A stretch of 64,000 nt of DNA, taken from assembly GCA_023375785.1 (NCBI GenBank), contig SZWC01004841.1:1-64000 (forward strand), read 5' to 3'. The translations under genes were made by a program, and so were the position numbers. This document shows, piece by piece, positions 34,111 through 44,757 of the stretch (the first letter of the stretch is position 1; each line of letters begins with the position of its first letter). The notes beneath the pieces were generated by a model. It was not told the DNA's origin. It ran no database searches and saw nothing but the letters and a program-made list of their open reading frames with translations. The stretch comes from Penium margaritaceum (taxonomy: Eukaryota; Streptophyta; Zygnematophyceae; Desmidiales; Peniaceae).

Positions 34111-34834
34111 TGTAGCAAGACAGCCAGTTGGGCCCTCTCACCTCGTAGTAGCGAGGGGGTGGTTTGTAACCACGCCTCGCTAATGTGAGGGCTGGCCGGT
34201 GGCCAGCCACGCACAGGCCATCGGCCGGCTGGCGGCCGGCCGACTGGGTGGCCGGCGGCGAGTCAGATGACCGACAGGCAACCGACCGGCAAGCCACCAG
34301 CCGCCGATGGAGCTTTTGGCTCAATCGGTGGCCGAGAGGCCATGAGGGCCTCAAGGGGGAGGCTCGTGGCCTCCTGCCTTTGCCCTTGTTTGCCCTCCTT
34401 GCCAGTGAGAGTGAGCGACGACGAGGGATAGAGTGAGAGCAAGAGTGAGGGACGCTTAAGAGACGTCAGTGAAAAACTGTCGGTCGTGCCTCGCACGCGA
34501 TGATTTCGTGCCGACCCGTCCAAAACAAAACTCGAGTTTGTTTATGTCCAACTACGTGTTTCAAAACCAGAAAAAAAATGGGTCTGCCTGCATGGGTCAT
34601 TGATGAAGATTACCCCCAAAGTGACGGAGAGGGGAAAAACCCTTGAACCAGCTCTCGACATGATTTTTTTTAACTGCGATGATGACCGAAGTGGAGGATC
34701 TGGAGACTCGACTCGTTACAAAGGCAGAACGAGCTTTTCTCCTCGATCTTGAAATCAATCATTTTTGCTCAGTTGTGATTGATCGATGACCTCTTTGTTT
34801 TTTTCCCCGACACACAAGCCTCCTCAATTGATGT
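34111..34834 (+). repeat. Gypsy-B 3' LTR (right limit uncertain)
   Basis: It starts TGTAGCAAGACAGCC after the purine tract. The first 220 bp are rich in small palindromes, for example GTGGTT-TGT-AACCAC (34,160-34,174) and GGCTGGCC-GGT-GGCCAGCC (34,190-34,208), and in GGCCGGC repeats. The right end is either just before Gypsy-C or beyond it near 40,912-41,000. Confidence 0.7.
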
Positions 34835-35382
34835 TGTTACGTACCAGACATACATGAGTCCCTAATCGTTTTGAATGGGCAATTCTGTCATATAAAAATT
34901 GCCCACCACACGTTAAGACCTCCATTTTCACTCTAACAGTGGAGAAATTCAGCCAACTACCCTCGCTCTCCAAAAGTCCTTCTCATACATTTTGAGAACT
35001 TCAACCACTTTCGAGAATCACCGTCAGAAGTGTCACGGCCTTTCGGTCGACGTCTTGACGAATTGAGATGTATCGAGATTTACAAATACGCATCTTGCAA
35101 ATTTGCTGTTGATCTTCAAAGCCCCTCGATTCCTCGAGAAGGCTTCTCAATCTGACCATCACGATGCGACTCCAGTTGCGTGGCTCGACAATCGCCCCAA
35201 TGACTCCGACTATGCCTCATTTGTAACTCAACAGTTGCATATATGTGTTTGGTGATTTCAGCACTTGTCTTCGAAGTACACTTACTGCTAATTACGAATT
35301 GCTCAAGTGCCCCAAATTCTCAAACCGTGTTATGTCTCGCAACTCATACCTGTTCACCATGTATGCGCTGTTCGGCATAACA
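34835..35382 (+). repeat. Gypsy-C 5' LTR
   Basis: 548 bp, bounded on the left by the GATGT duplication and on the right by CT and the primer-binding site TGGCATTAGAGC. Confidence 0.9.
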
Positions 35383-38300
35383 CTTGGCATTAGAGCACAG
35401 AGATGCTGGAGAGGCATCTCACTACTTTACCCATCCGGAGGACTACCTCGTACAAGCCATCAGCAGATCTTGCATGTCAAGACTTTGCAGACTTCACGCC
35501 TATGATGCAAAACAAGCTAGTGCATCTGATGAATACTAGGGGGTCGTCGGCGACGACTTTGGTGATGGAGGAGGAGAATGTGGCCATCCATGCGGTCCCT
35601 GAAGTGGTAGCAAAGGCTGGCGTGGCAGGCTATGAGGCAGCTAGGTCACTCCCGACAGCTCCAACGGCCAATCTGGCCATGGGTCCGACTGTGGTGAACC
35701 AGCCGTCCTTACCGACACCCTTAACGTCTATAGCAGGAATGACAGGTGGCACCGGACGACAGGCACGGATCAACGAGGAACTGGAAAAATGTATCTCTGC
35801 GCTCGAAGGAATAAATCGTCATCTTCTCTAGCAACTCAATGTCACAATAGAGGCTCTTTTCAATGCAAGTGCACGAGAAGCGGTGCTCGTCGAGAGAAAC
35901 ACCCAACTCTCCAACAAACCCAAGATTTGTCTGTCCCCTCCCAAACTGTTCAATCCTGCAGTTTCTCAAGGATGGGCGATTCGGATGTGGCTGACTGGCT
36001 TGGAGGTGTGCTTGACCGCTGGTGGGGTTGACGATGACTGAAAGAAATTGACCTCTCGGCCGAGCTTCGGTATGGCAGGACATTAAGTTGGTGGTTTGAC
36101 CTACAGGCCATCCAATGGCTGCATGAGACCTCATCAATAGGCAACAGGTCCTGTCTTGCATCATCAACCGCAGGAATTCTACCCTTGGAGTAGATCAACC
36201 CACAATGGCAGACCTGCTGAGGCCACCAACCGATTGGAATGAATGCTCGCGCGCAATGCTTGCATGTTTTGAATGGCTGAACGAGAAGTCCAGTGCTAGG
36301 TATTAACTCTAACATCCCAGTCAGCAATCCAGCGTGGCAGACTGCACTTGGAGATTCCACGAGATCATCACTGGTGCAGACATTGTCCTGGATGAACTCT
36401 GTTTTCACTAGAACAACGGCCTCAAACAGGACATCCGGCAAGCGATTGCCATTGTTTGCGTCAAGAGAAACTTACCGCACATGATCACAGCAGTAGAGAT
36501 GAACCACTGCGGCGACTACAATGCTCGGATCCAGGAATCCTACGTCTAGCGACCACGCAACCACAGTTATGTTGGAAACAGAAAAAGCTAGTAGGGGGAC
36601 TCCTCAACTCTGATAGAAGTGGACGCCGTCGACCAAAAAGACACGTGCACCTGCTACAACTACGGAAAAGTTAGGCATATGGCTCAGAACTGCCGAAGCA
36701 AGCAGAAAACAAAAAAGAGGGGGAACTAGCACAACAAGTTGGGAAATGACAAAGGGCAGAAGTGAAAGGCGCAACTCTTGTCCGGGAGGAGCAATCTGCG
36801 TCAAACGATTACCCATCTTGACGAATCTCCATGCCGCGGAGGATTTTTGAGATCGCAAAGTTTGACGAAGCGTACGAGGAAGACCAACTGGCGATACTAC
36901 TGAAAGTATATTCCCGAGGTTGAAAGAATCGCAGAACGGTACCGGCACTATTGGATGGAGGGGCCTCTCACAGTTTGATAAGCAATGATATGGTTCAAAA
37001 GCAGGGTTTGCAGTCTGAACAAGGGGTTTTTGAAGGAAAACCTGGCGACAAATTATCACAGATATGGAGACTTCCAGAACCACTACGATTGCAAGTGGGA
37101 GCCTTGCGGGTTGTAATGGTATGGAGGTCATGTTTAACGAGTCATCACAAAATCATTCTCGGACCCGATTTCCTATGTAAGCATAATCTGTAGATTGACT
37201 AGAATAGTGGCGACGTCTACGTGGAAATCAACTGGGCCAAGTGACGAATTCCACGCGTGGGATGGAAGACAACAGTGGAAGGAGCAGAGGCGGAAGTAGA
37301 AGAGGAAGTTGTAGTGACAGAGACGCAAAAACCTGTGCAGCCAATACCGCTCAATGTGGCCAAGTACTGTATCCGACTAGGGGCTTGTGCGTGGCACGTA
37401 CAACTTGAGCCAATGGAGGAAGAGGAAGTGGCGAGCTGACTCATTGGTCACGTCTGCCTCATCAGCCTAGTCTGCCTCATTGGCCTCATCGGCATCGACC
37501 ATGTACGCGATGGTTACCGAAGATTTTGTACCTCTCATCTGAGATTTTGAGGACTTCTCCCCCGACAAAATCCCGACAAGAGTGCCACCTCAAAGTGAAA
37601 TCACCCATCGCATCAAACTGGAAACCGGGTAGCCAATCCACAGTTTGAAGAGCCTATCGGATGAGCGACCATGAGATAAGGGAGCTGAAAAGGCAACTCA
37701 ACGAGATGCTGGGTCAAGAGTTCATCTATCAATCCACGTGACCTTACGCCGCACTAGTGTTGTTTGTGAAAAGGAAAACTGGAGAGATGCAGATGTGCGC
37801 GCATTACCGGGCATTGAACAACACTACCATCAACAACCGCTACCCTCTCCTTTGTGCCAACAAACATTCCGATCAAGTCCGAGGAGCTCAGTTTTCACCA
37901 AAATTGACCTACGGAGCGGTTATCACCAGATCAACGTCGCAGATGCCGACATCAAGAAAACGGTGTTTTGAACCCGCTACAAGAACTTGGAGTTCACTGT
38001 TATGTTGTTTGGACTCACGAATTCTCCTACGACGTTCATTGCAGTAATGAACAACCTTTTCCGCCGGTACCTTGACGATTTTGTTGTGGTTTATTTCAAC
38101 GATATTCTGGTGTATAGCCGTACCCGGGGGGATCATGATAGACATCTTCAAAAACATCTCCAAGTTTTACAAAGAGAGAATTTCTTCAAAAAAACTCTCA
38201 AAGTGCGACTTCGATCCCTATTTGATCAAGATTTTGGGTCATGTCATCAATGGCAGACGGATCATCATGAATCCAAAAAAGTTGGAGCAGTCATTGGTTG

Positions 38301-40368
38301 TCCAATACAGACCAACGCCCGAGAATTTCAAGTTTTTTTTTCGACTTTTGTAATTGCTACCAGCATTTCAAATGGGACTATGCCCGGGTTTCGGTGCCTC
38401 TTTCCGATCTCACTCGAAAAGAAAACAGGTGGCAATGGGGAGACATCAGATAAAGAGTGTTCACCGCTTCACAGAATACTCTGACCTCGGCGCCAACTCT
38501 ACGATTAGCTGATCCAACGATCAACAACGTCATGGCTACGGAAACCTAAAACGGAGCCATTGGCTTGGTTCTCTTATAGGATCATAGCAACGGAGAGCAA
38601 CCAGTCGCTTATGTTTCATTCAAGTTGTGTAAACCAGAATCCAACTCCGCCATACATGAAAAAGGAAATGCTGGCTTTCGTGCACGCATTCAAGACTTGG
38701 TGGTGCTATCTTCAATACCACCAATGCAACGTATGGACCGACCATCACGCACTTGATTCTTTTGAGACGTAGCCGAACCTCAGTCAATGTCAAACCCGAT
38801 GGATGGAGTTCCTCGAACCGGAGTTTGACTATGATATTGAGTATCAACTGGGCAAAACCAACCCAGCAGATGTGCTCATTCTTTGACCAGGCTTAATGGC
38901 TGAGGCAACGACACTTCAACTCCAGCAAGATCAGTATCTTGAGAAGTTATTCACATGTGGCTACAACCAGAATGACGGATATGACAGGTCCAAGGTCCGG
39001 CACGATGCACACTGTTGGTGACAGCGATTCACTCGCCAGGTGGTAGTACCTCCGAACAACAAGCTCCATCGCATGCTGCTTGAGGAGTGCCACAATACCT
39101 GTCCAGGCAGAAAGCTCAGAGAGGAAAAGATGCTAAAGAAGCTGGCGAAGCACTACTAGTGGGACAAGATGAAAACAGGTGTGGCCAATCTCTACAAATC
39201 CTTTGACACGTGTCAGTGACAAAAATCCTGTCGCACACGGCCATCCAGACTTTTGTAGCCGCTTCCCATTCCAACAAAACTGTAGAATGGCATCTCCATG
39301 GATGTCATAACTAGATTACCGGTCACACCCAAGGAACCTGACGCAATCCTTGTGGTTGTCGACAGGTTTTCCAACATGTCCCAACGACGGCCACCATCAC
39401 TGCCAAAGGAACAGCACGGATGTTCCTTAACAACATCGTAAGGCTACACAGCGTGCCGAGAACCATCAGGAGCAACACAGACGAATGATTCACCAGCTGT
39501 TTCTGGCATGAACTGATGACTTGTTACGACAGTCGGATCCAGCTTTCCACGGCATTCCACCCTCAAACCAACCGCCAAACGGAGCGGACCAATCAGACGC
39601 TCAAGAAACTTCTCCAAATGTTATGCGAGCCACACGGGACGGACTAGACAGCCAAAATCCATACAGCCAAACTCAAATCTAACTCGGCAACGTCCACCAC
39701 AACTAGTAAAATTGCATTCAAAGTGGTGTATGGTAGACTTCCCGCCACACCAGCAAGACCTCACAGTCAAAGCAACATCCCTGCTGTGGACATACAACGC
39801 CAAGACTTCTCCACCATCTGGGGCAAAACACGGCAGACGCTCGCGATGACACAAGCGGTGATGAAGCAAGCAGCCAGCAGACATCACAGCAAGGACGTGT
39901 TCACCGCTGGCAACAAGGTTCTCCTCAGTTCGGCAAACATCAAACTCTGCAAAGCCAACTGTTTGAAACTCAAAACCCGATGGTTCTTTGATCGAATGCA
40001 TGCAAAAAATTGTGGTTGCACGATTCAACATCCCCGACACGATGCAATTTCATCTGGTGCTCCACATCATTAGACTAAAGCACTACCTGGACCCCGGTGA
40101 GAACTTCCCCGGCAGGGATGTTTCTCCCCCTCCTCTTGTACAAGTGGACGAGGACACAGCGTCGGTCATTGAGGAAATCCTTGGCCATCAACGACATGGA
40201 AAACTGACAGAGTTTATTGTGAAGTGGTATGGCTACGACACCATACACAACACCTAGAAATCCTATGACAACCCCTGTGATGTTAATCATCTAATCGACG
40301 GGTACTATTTCTGTCACCGAACTACATGTGTACGCACGCCGGGACACCGCGACTTAAAGGGGGGGAAG

Positions 40369-40906
40369 TGTTGCATACCAGACTTGCACAAGTCCCTAAT
40401 CTTTCTGAGTGGGAATTTCTTTCATTACACATATAGCCCAACGCGCGTCGAGACCTTGATTTCAACTGCGACGGTCGAGGGCACTTCGGCCAAAAATCCT
40501 CACCCTGCAGCAATCCTTCTTGCACGTTTTGACAATTTTGACCACTTACGAGAATCATTGACAGAAGTGTCACGACCTTTCTGTCGACTTTTCAACGCAT
40601 CAAGATTTGTCAAGATTTACAAAGATGCATCTTTCATCTTCTCTATCGATCTTTGAAGCCCCCCAATTCGTCGTTCGACCACTCACAAAGTGACTCCACA
40701 CGCATCGCTTGACAATCGACCCAATGACTCCGACTACACCTCATTTCTAACTCAACCCTTGTATACATGTGTTTGGTCATTTTGACACTTCTCATTGAAG
40801 TACACTTACCACTAATCATAAATCACTCAAGTGTTCCAAATTCTCAAACTGTGTTCTGCCTCACAACTCATACCTTTTCACCATCTACGCTCAGTTTGGT
40901 AAAACA
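40369..40906 (+). repeat. Gypsy-C 3' LTR
   Basis: 538 bp, bounded on the left by the polypurine tract and on the right by the second GATGT. Confidence 0.9.
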
Positions 40907-41188
40907 GATGTAGGGTTTTATACATACAAAACCCTACATCAAACCAGAGGGGTTGCGTGTGAAAAAAAAAAAGTTCATTGCTTGACCATGATTCTTGCGT
41001 AGGAGCAAGAATCGCGAGGGGGGTCGACATGCCCCACCTCGCTTTGAGTGATCAGCGGCGCACGCCACTGATTGAGCATGGTGATTGATTTTTTTCAACC
41101 GCCGGATGAGGGAGTCCTATTTTTGTAGCGCTAGGTAGGGCTTCACTGACCCAATCATGGATTGGGTAGAAGGGTTATCATGCCCTTC
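40907..41188. repeat. Cluster of four short palindromes right of Gypsy-C
   Basis: GATGTAGGGTTTT/AAAACCCTACATC (40,907-40,940, 13-bp perfect stem, 8-nt loop); GATTCTTGC/GCAAGAATC (40,990-41,013, 9 bp, 6-nt loop); ACCCAATC/GATTGGGT (about 41,149-41,167, 3-nt loop); GAAGGG/CCCTTC (about 41,169-41,188). There is no coding potential. This could be the tail of the Gypsy-B LTR, a separate foldback element, or a structured transcript. Confidence 0.6.
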
Positions 41189-41213
41189 AGACAAAGAAAA
41201 TCATTCCCCCTTA

Positions 41214-41366
41214 TCTTGTAACAATATGTTCCATTCTTCCTTACAGCGGAACAAGAAACCCTATCAGTCCCTGCCTCAAAACGATGAGCCTTGCCTGATC
41301 CTGCCTCAGAAGTATAAGCCTCCTTCACCCCTGCCTCCGGAGAATAAGCCACATCCAACCATCGCA
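41214..41366 (+). repeat. 30-bp tandem repeat, about five units
   Basis: Diverged 30-bp units with consensus close to GAATAAGCCTC-ATTCACCCCTGCC follow one another. In one plus-strand frame they read as a decapeptide repeat (SLPQNDEPCL, ILPQKYKPPS, PLPPENKPHP). Units related to these occur in inverted orientation at 44,482-44,610. Confidence 0.7.
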
Positions 41367-41369
41367 GCT

Positions 41370-42597
41370 GTTGAGCTCTCCTTGTGAGAGTGTAATCTTC
41401 ATTCTCCAAAGAAAGTGTGGATTGGTATCGTTTTTGGAGTCTTGTGGATTCTACCGCACATTTTTTCAATGCACACATCCCTTGTTTTCACGTGTAAAAC
41501 ATGAAGGTGCAGCGTGTACAATAGTTAAACTTTTTCTCATGATAGTCCAAAAGTTTGACAGTTTTGTAAGCTGCAGATGGGGATATGTGCATTTTGTGTA
41601 TATTTTCATGTTTTTTTTTCTCAGTTGCATGCCAGCAACCAAATAGCAAGATGGGTATGCTGTAAACACTTTTGCTTACCATTTTATTCAAACCACACTT
41701 GTGACGTGTAGGGTCTATGACCACGTTGCAAGATTTGCAGTGGCATGCAAACGTGCAGTCTAACTTAACAGGGTGCCTGGCCAGCTCAGATAACATTCAC
41801 AGAGCAATCGGACTGCACCGTTCAATGCATCGAAAACTGTAAATTTGATAGTTTCCATTCCTGGCTGTCATGAGCAACATCGTCCACATGTGGCGGACTA
41901 AGTTATCCTTTGCCGGTCACTAAGGATATGTGAAATAGTATGAGGTTGCATGCTGGGGTATGCATTGCAAGCGACAGTCTTCACAACTCTCCGTTCTTAG
42001 CCATTTTAGGGTCTGCCTGATAAGTCAACGCAAAGTGTCACCTCTGTTGATGGTGGCTCAGTATAAGGTACCGGACCATTCAGTCTGTTTCGATCATCTT
42101 CCACGCCGTTATGGCAGCCACCCAGTATGCCTACGTTGTAGTTACATCCTGCTTGGTATCGGTATGGTCGTCAAAGTCCAAGATCAACAAGTTAAGGCTG
42201 ATTAGGAAGGTAGATGAGGTATTTAACGTGGTAGAAAACATACAATGTGCCCACTCCTTCAAATGGCTAATCGACTTCACACGTGACGAGTGGCTACGCA
42301 ATTATTTCCTGAAAAGAATGCTCTGCCTCCAAGCCTCAATCCAGATTACGTGCTTTCATTTTCTTCCTTTACAATTATTTGGCCCTTTTTGCTTGTTTCA
42401 CAAATTACAATCTCTGTTTCTGTGCAGGGTGGAGCAGGCTGGCCTCAGGAGTTTGAACACATAGTTCTTTTAAACGTAGTAAAATCCACACAGAAAGGGA
42501 GATTTTGGGTTAGGGGGGTGTTAGGCTTCAGCTACTTGGAACAGGCTCATCACAAGTGGAGAGGGGGGGTGTAGGGAGTGGGTCCTGAGACAGAAAG
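41370..42597. other. Unassigned AT-rich sequence
   Basis: No protein domain, RNA gene or element end was recognised. Open frames are short on both strands. Confidence 0.5.
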
Positions 42598-42605
42598 ACA
42601 CACAT

Positions 42606-42606
<1 letters not shown>

Positions 42607-42704
<98 letters not shown>

Positions 42705-42798
42705 TGAGAAGAGAGAGAGNNNNNNNNNNNNNNNNNNNNNNNNNNNNNNNNNNNNNNNNNNNNNNNNNNNNNNNNNNNNNNNNNNNNNNNNNNNNNNN

Positions 42799-42834
<36 letters not shown>
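42607..42834. repeat. Compound microsatellite (AC)n-(AG)n with an assembly gap
   Basis: An (AC)n tract of about 55 bp runs from 42,607 to 42,662, followed by (AG)n. An N run of 79 bases at 42,720-42,798 interrupts the (AG)n, which then resumes to 42,830. Gap length may be an estimate. Confidence 0.97.
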
Positions 42835-42835
<1 letters not shown>

Positions 42836-42839
42836 GATC

Positions 42840-44395
42840 CATGCATGTGGCAGTGAGGAGGACGTGTTTTGGAATGCTGTGCACAATCAGTTGTGGAAGC
42901 GGCCGTGTCTTGTTTGTGATATTGTTCACTTCCTTTGGGGGATGAGTCCAAGATTGTTTTAAGAATAAAGGCATACCACCTTCACTTTATGCAGTCATTC
43001 CTGATACATGTTTCAATGAAGAACTGTGTCTCCTCATTTCTTGTAGTGTAAATCATTTGTTATCAATACATGTATATATGTTAAGAAGACATTCTTGTTA
43101 CAATGTACGAAGTATGGATTGTTATTTCATGTGCTTCACTACAATTGATTTTCAATGGAACGAGCACCTTTAAGCGAAGATGCAATGGCTAAGGTGAGTA
43201 GCGCATTAATCTTAAAACAGCATTGTTCTTCCATTACATGCACATTCAATTGCATGCATTATGTTTCCATGTCGTACATACAGCCAAGAAGGAGTTTCAG
43301 TGTCTTCACATTGAATAACAAAAAATTGAGGGTAAATGGAAGCAAGAAAATCTTTTTCAGCACAATTTCAGCATCTACATACACAACCTACAGTGAATGT
43401 TCCTAACCATGTCATTGCCAAAAAGTGTACAGGAGAATACGCACTTGAAGCCAGGCACATCTTGCAATGCTTCTATTGTGCATGAAGTGCTAGGTAATTC
43501 GGTTCTACTTGAGAAAAAGAGAAGAAGAAGAAGACGTATAACATGTCAGTGTGAAGTATCCATTACGTTCAATTTGGTAGAAATTTAACAGAATTTGGAG
43601 TATATCTGGTTGATAACTGTGCAGAGAGTTGTCATGGAACACGTGCTATTTTGTTCATTCAGTGTACTGAAAACATTTTTTTCATTGGATCACCACAACA
43701 GGTAAGCATACGACAACGCTAGAAATGGCGTAAATTTGGCATGGCCACATAGCCTATTCCATGTCATGCATGGAAATCTGTCCTCCACCATCACTTCTGC
43801 GAACGTGTAACTTGCCACTTCAAGACCCATGGCTCCAAAACCTGAGGGCAAGAGAGTGGGCGAGCATGGGTTGTCCGCTTGTCCAACTGCCAGCACATGG
43901 TGTATGGGTCGTCGGGTGGATTTTTGTTGATCACCTCCCATTCACACTTGACCTTAGCCCACTCGGCCACCTTTTGCTGTGGTTTGTGGGTGGAGGGAAA
44001 GGGATGATGAACCCCCAAGGGCCCACCTCTGGCTTCGATGGCATTGCCTAGCACTCCAAAGGTGGCAAAGGGCACTTATCTAGAAAATGAGATATTTTGG
44101 TAAATGGTTTGCAACATACACGTGTGTAGGTGATAGAAGAGGGAATTGTGCATGGTCGTACCCATGAAACATGTCATGTAGACAAACCAGTTTGACTCTG
44201 AAATATATTTCTCTACAACAAGATCCGCCTCGAGTATGTGAATGTTGTAACTCGTCATGTGCACCCAGCATGTGTAGCTGACCGCACACCTAGGCTCAGA
44301 GGTTCATTCATTGGGCCCATCCCAAACTTCTGGCCAGACCAAGGCATTTGCATTCTGTGAATGATGTTTAAGGTAATGTTCACCATATGCAGAGG
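42840..44395. other. Unassigned AT-rich sequence
   Basis: No gene is supported. The minus strand at 43,791-44,075 has a 94-residue open frame (WAKVKCEWEVINKNPPDD and PYTMCWQLDKRTTHARPL) with protein-like composition but no recognised family and no start or splice evidence. Confidence 0.4.
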
Positions 44396-44396
44396 G

Positions 44397-44404
44397 TATA
44401 TAAG
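44397..44404 (+). promoter_or_regulatory. TATA-box-like site
   Basis: TATATAAG in a GC-poor context matches the core TATA consensus, but no gene is recognised downstream, so this is weak. Confidence 0.2.
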
Positions 44405-44481
44405 GCTGGAATTTTTTGTGATTTTAAGCCTTCGACTTTAATTCATGTTCGAGGAGAAGATGTGGCTTTTTTCTTTTTTTT

Positions 44482-44610
44482 TCAGTGCAGGGGTGAAGAA
44501 GGCATATTGCTCCAAGAGAGGGGTAGATGAGGCCTATTCTTCCAAGGCAGGGGCGAATGAAACTTATTGCTCCAAGGTATGGAAGAATGAGGCTTGTTCC
44601 AACATCAAGG
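44482..44610 (-). repeat. 30-bp tandem repeat, about four units, inverted relative to 41,214-41,366
   Basis: On the minus strand the units read close to TTGGAGCAATAAGTTTCATT followed by CGCCCCTGCC, repeated with variation. They match the 30-bp units at 41,214-41,366. One minus-strand frame gives a decapeptide repeat (PYLGAISFIR, PCLGRIGLIY, PSLGAICLLH). Confidence 0.7.
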
Positions 44611-44757
44611 TATATGAGTGACACGGGTGTCAAAACGAGGGGTAATAAACATTTTTGCCGTATTGGCACCATTCTTGGCATACTTCCTTTCGGCCCTAAT
44701 CGGCTCTACCGACTGTCTTACCCAATTTTCCAAAAACCGTGAAGGCCATTCCCAATC

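Larger units (their letters stand above)
26445..34834 (+). mobile_element. Gypsy-B: old Ty3/gypsy chromovirus-type element, broken
   Basis: The 5' LTR is partial, from about 26,445, where it meets Gypsy-A, to about 27,050. The 3' LTR starts at 34,111 (TGTAGCAAGACAGCC) just after the purine tract ATTGGGGAGGAA. 26,446-26,900 aligns with 34,349-34,735. Internal parts: gag-like region about 27,830-29,880, with a degenerate zinc-knuckle stretch near 29,650; protease region about 29,930-30,850; reverse transcriptase about 30,850-31,700; RNase H about 31,750-32,290 (TRYTTRDQELLAVVHAFKML); integrase about 32,400-33,450; and a C-terminal chromodomain about 33,600-33,760 (VGEYLVHWAGCGPEHTSWE). Broken many times. 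LTR divergence is high, so the insertion is old. Gypsy-C lies at or in its right end. Confidence 0.85.
34835..40906 (+). mobile_element. Gypsy-C: full-length chromovirus-type Ty3/gypsy element, broken
   Basis: LTRs at 34,835-35,382 (TGTTACGTACC to ATAACA) and 40,369-40,906 (TGTTGCATACC to AAAACA) share one plan but differ at perhaps a quarter or more of positions by eye. A perfect 5-bp target duplication, GATGT, flanks the element (34,830-34,834 and 40,907-40,911). The primer-binding site TGGCATTAGAGC starts at 35,385; the polypurine tract AAAGGGGGGGAAG ends at 40,368. Internal parts: gag about 35,400-36,720, protease about 36,940-37,200 (DGGASHSLIS), reverse transcriptase about 37,560-38,480, RNase H about 38,490-38,890, integrase about 39,000-39,860, chromodomain about 40,150-40,300 (VIEEILGHQRHGK, FIVKWYGYD). 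Outline whole; coding parts broken many times; very old. Confidence 0.92.

Noticed and set aside
42521-42974. Several frames rich in SLSLSL, HTHTHT and unknown residues
   Set aside because: They are translations of a dinucleotide microsatellite and of an N gap.
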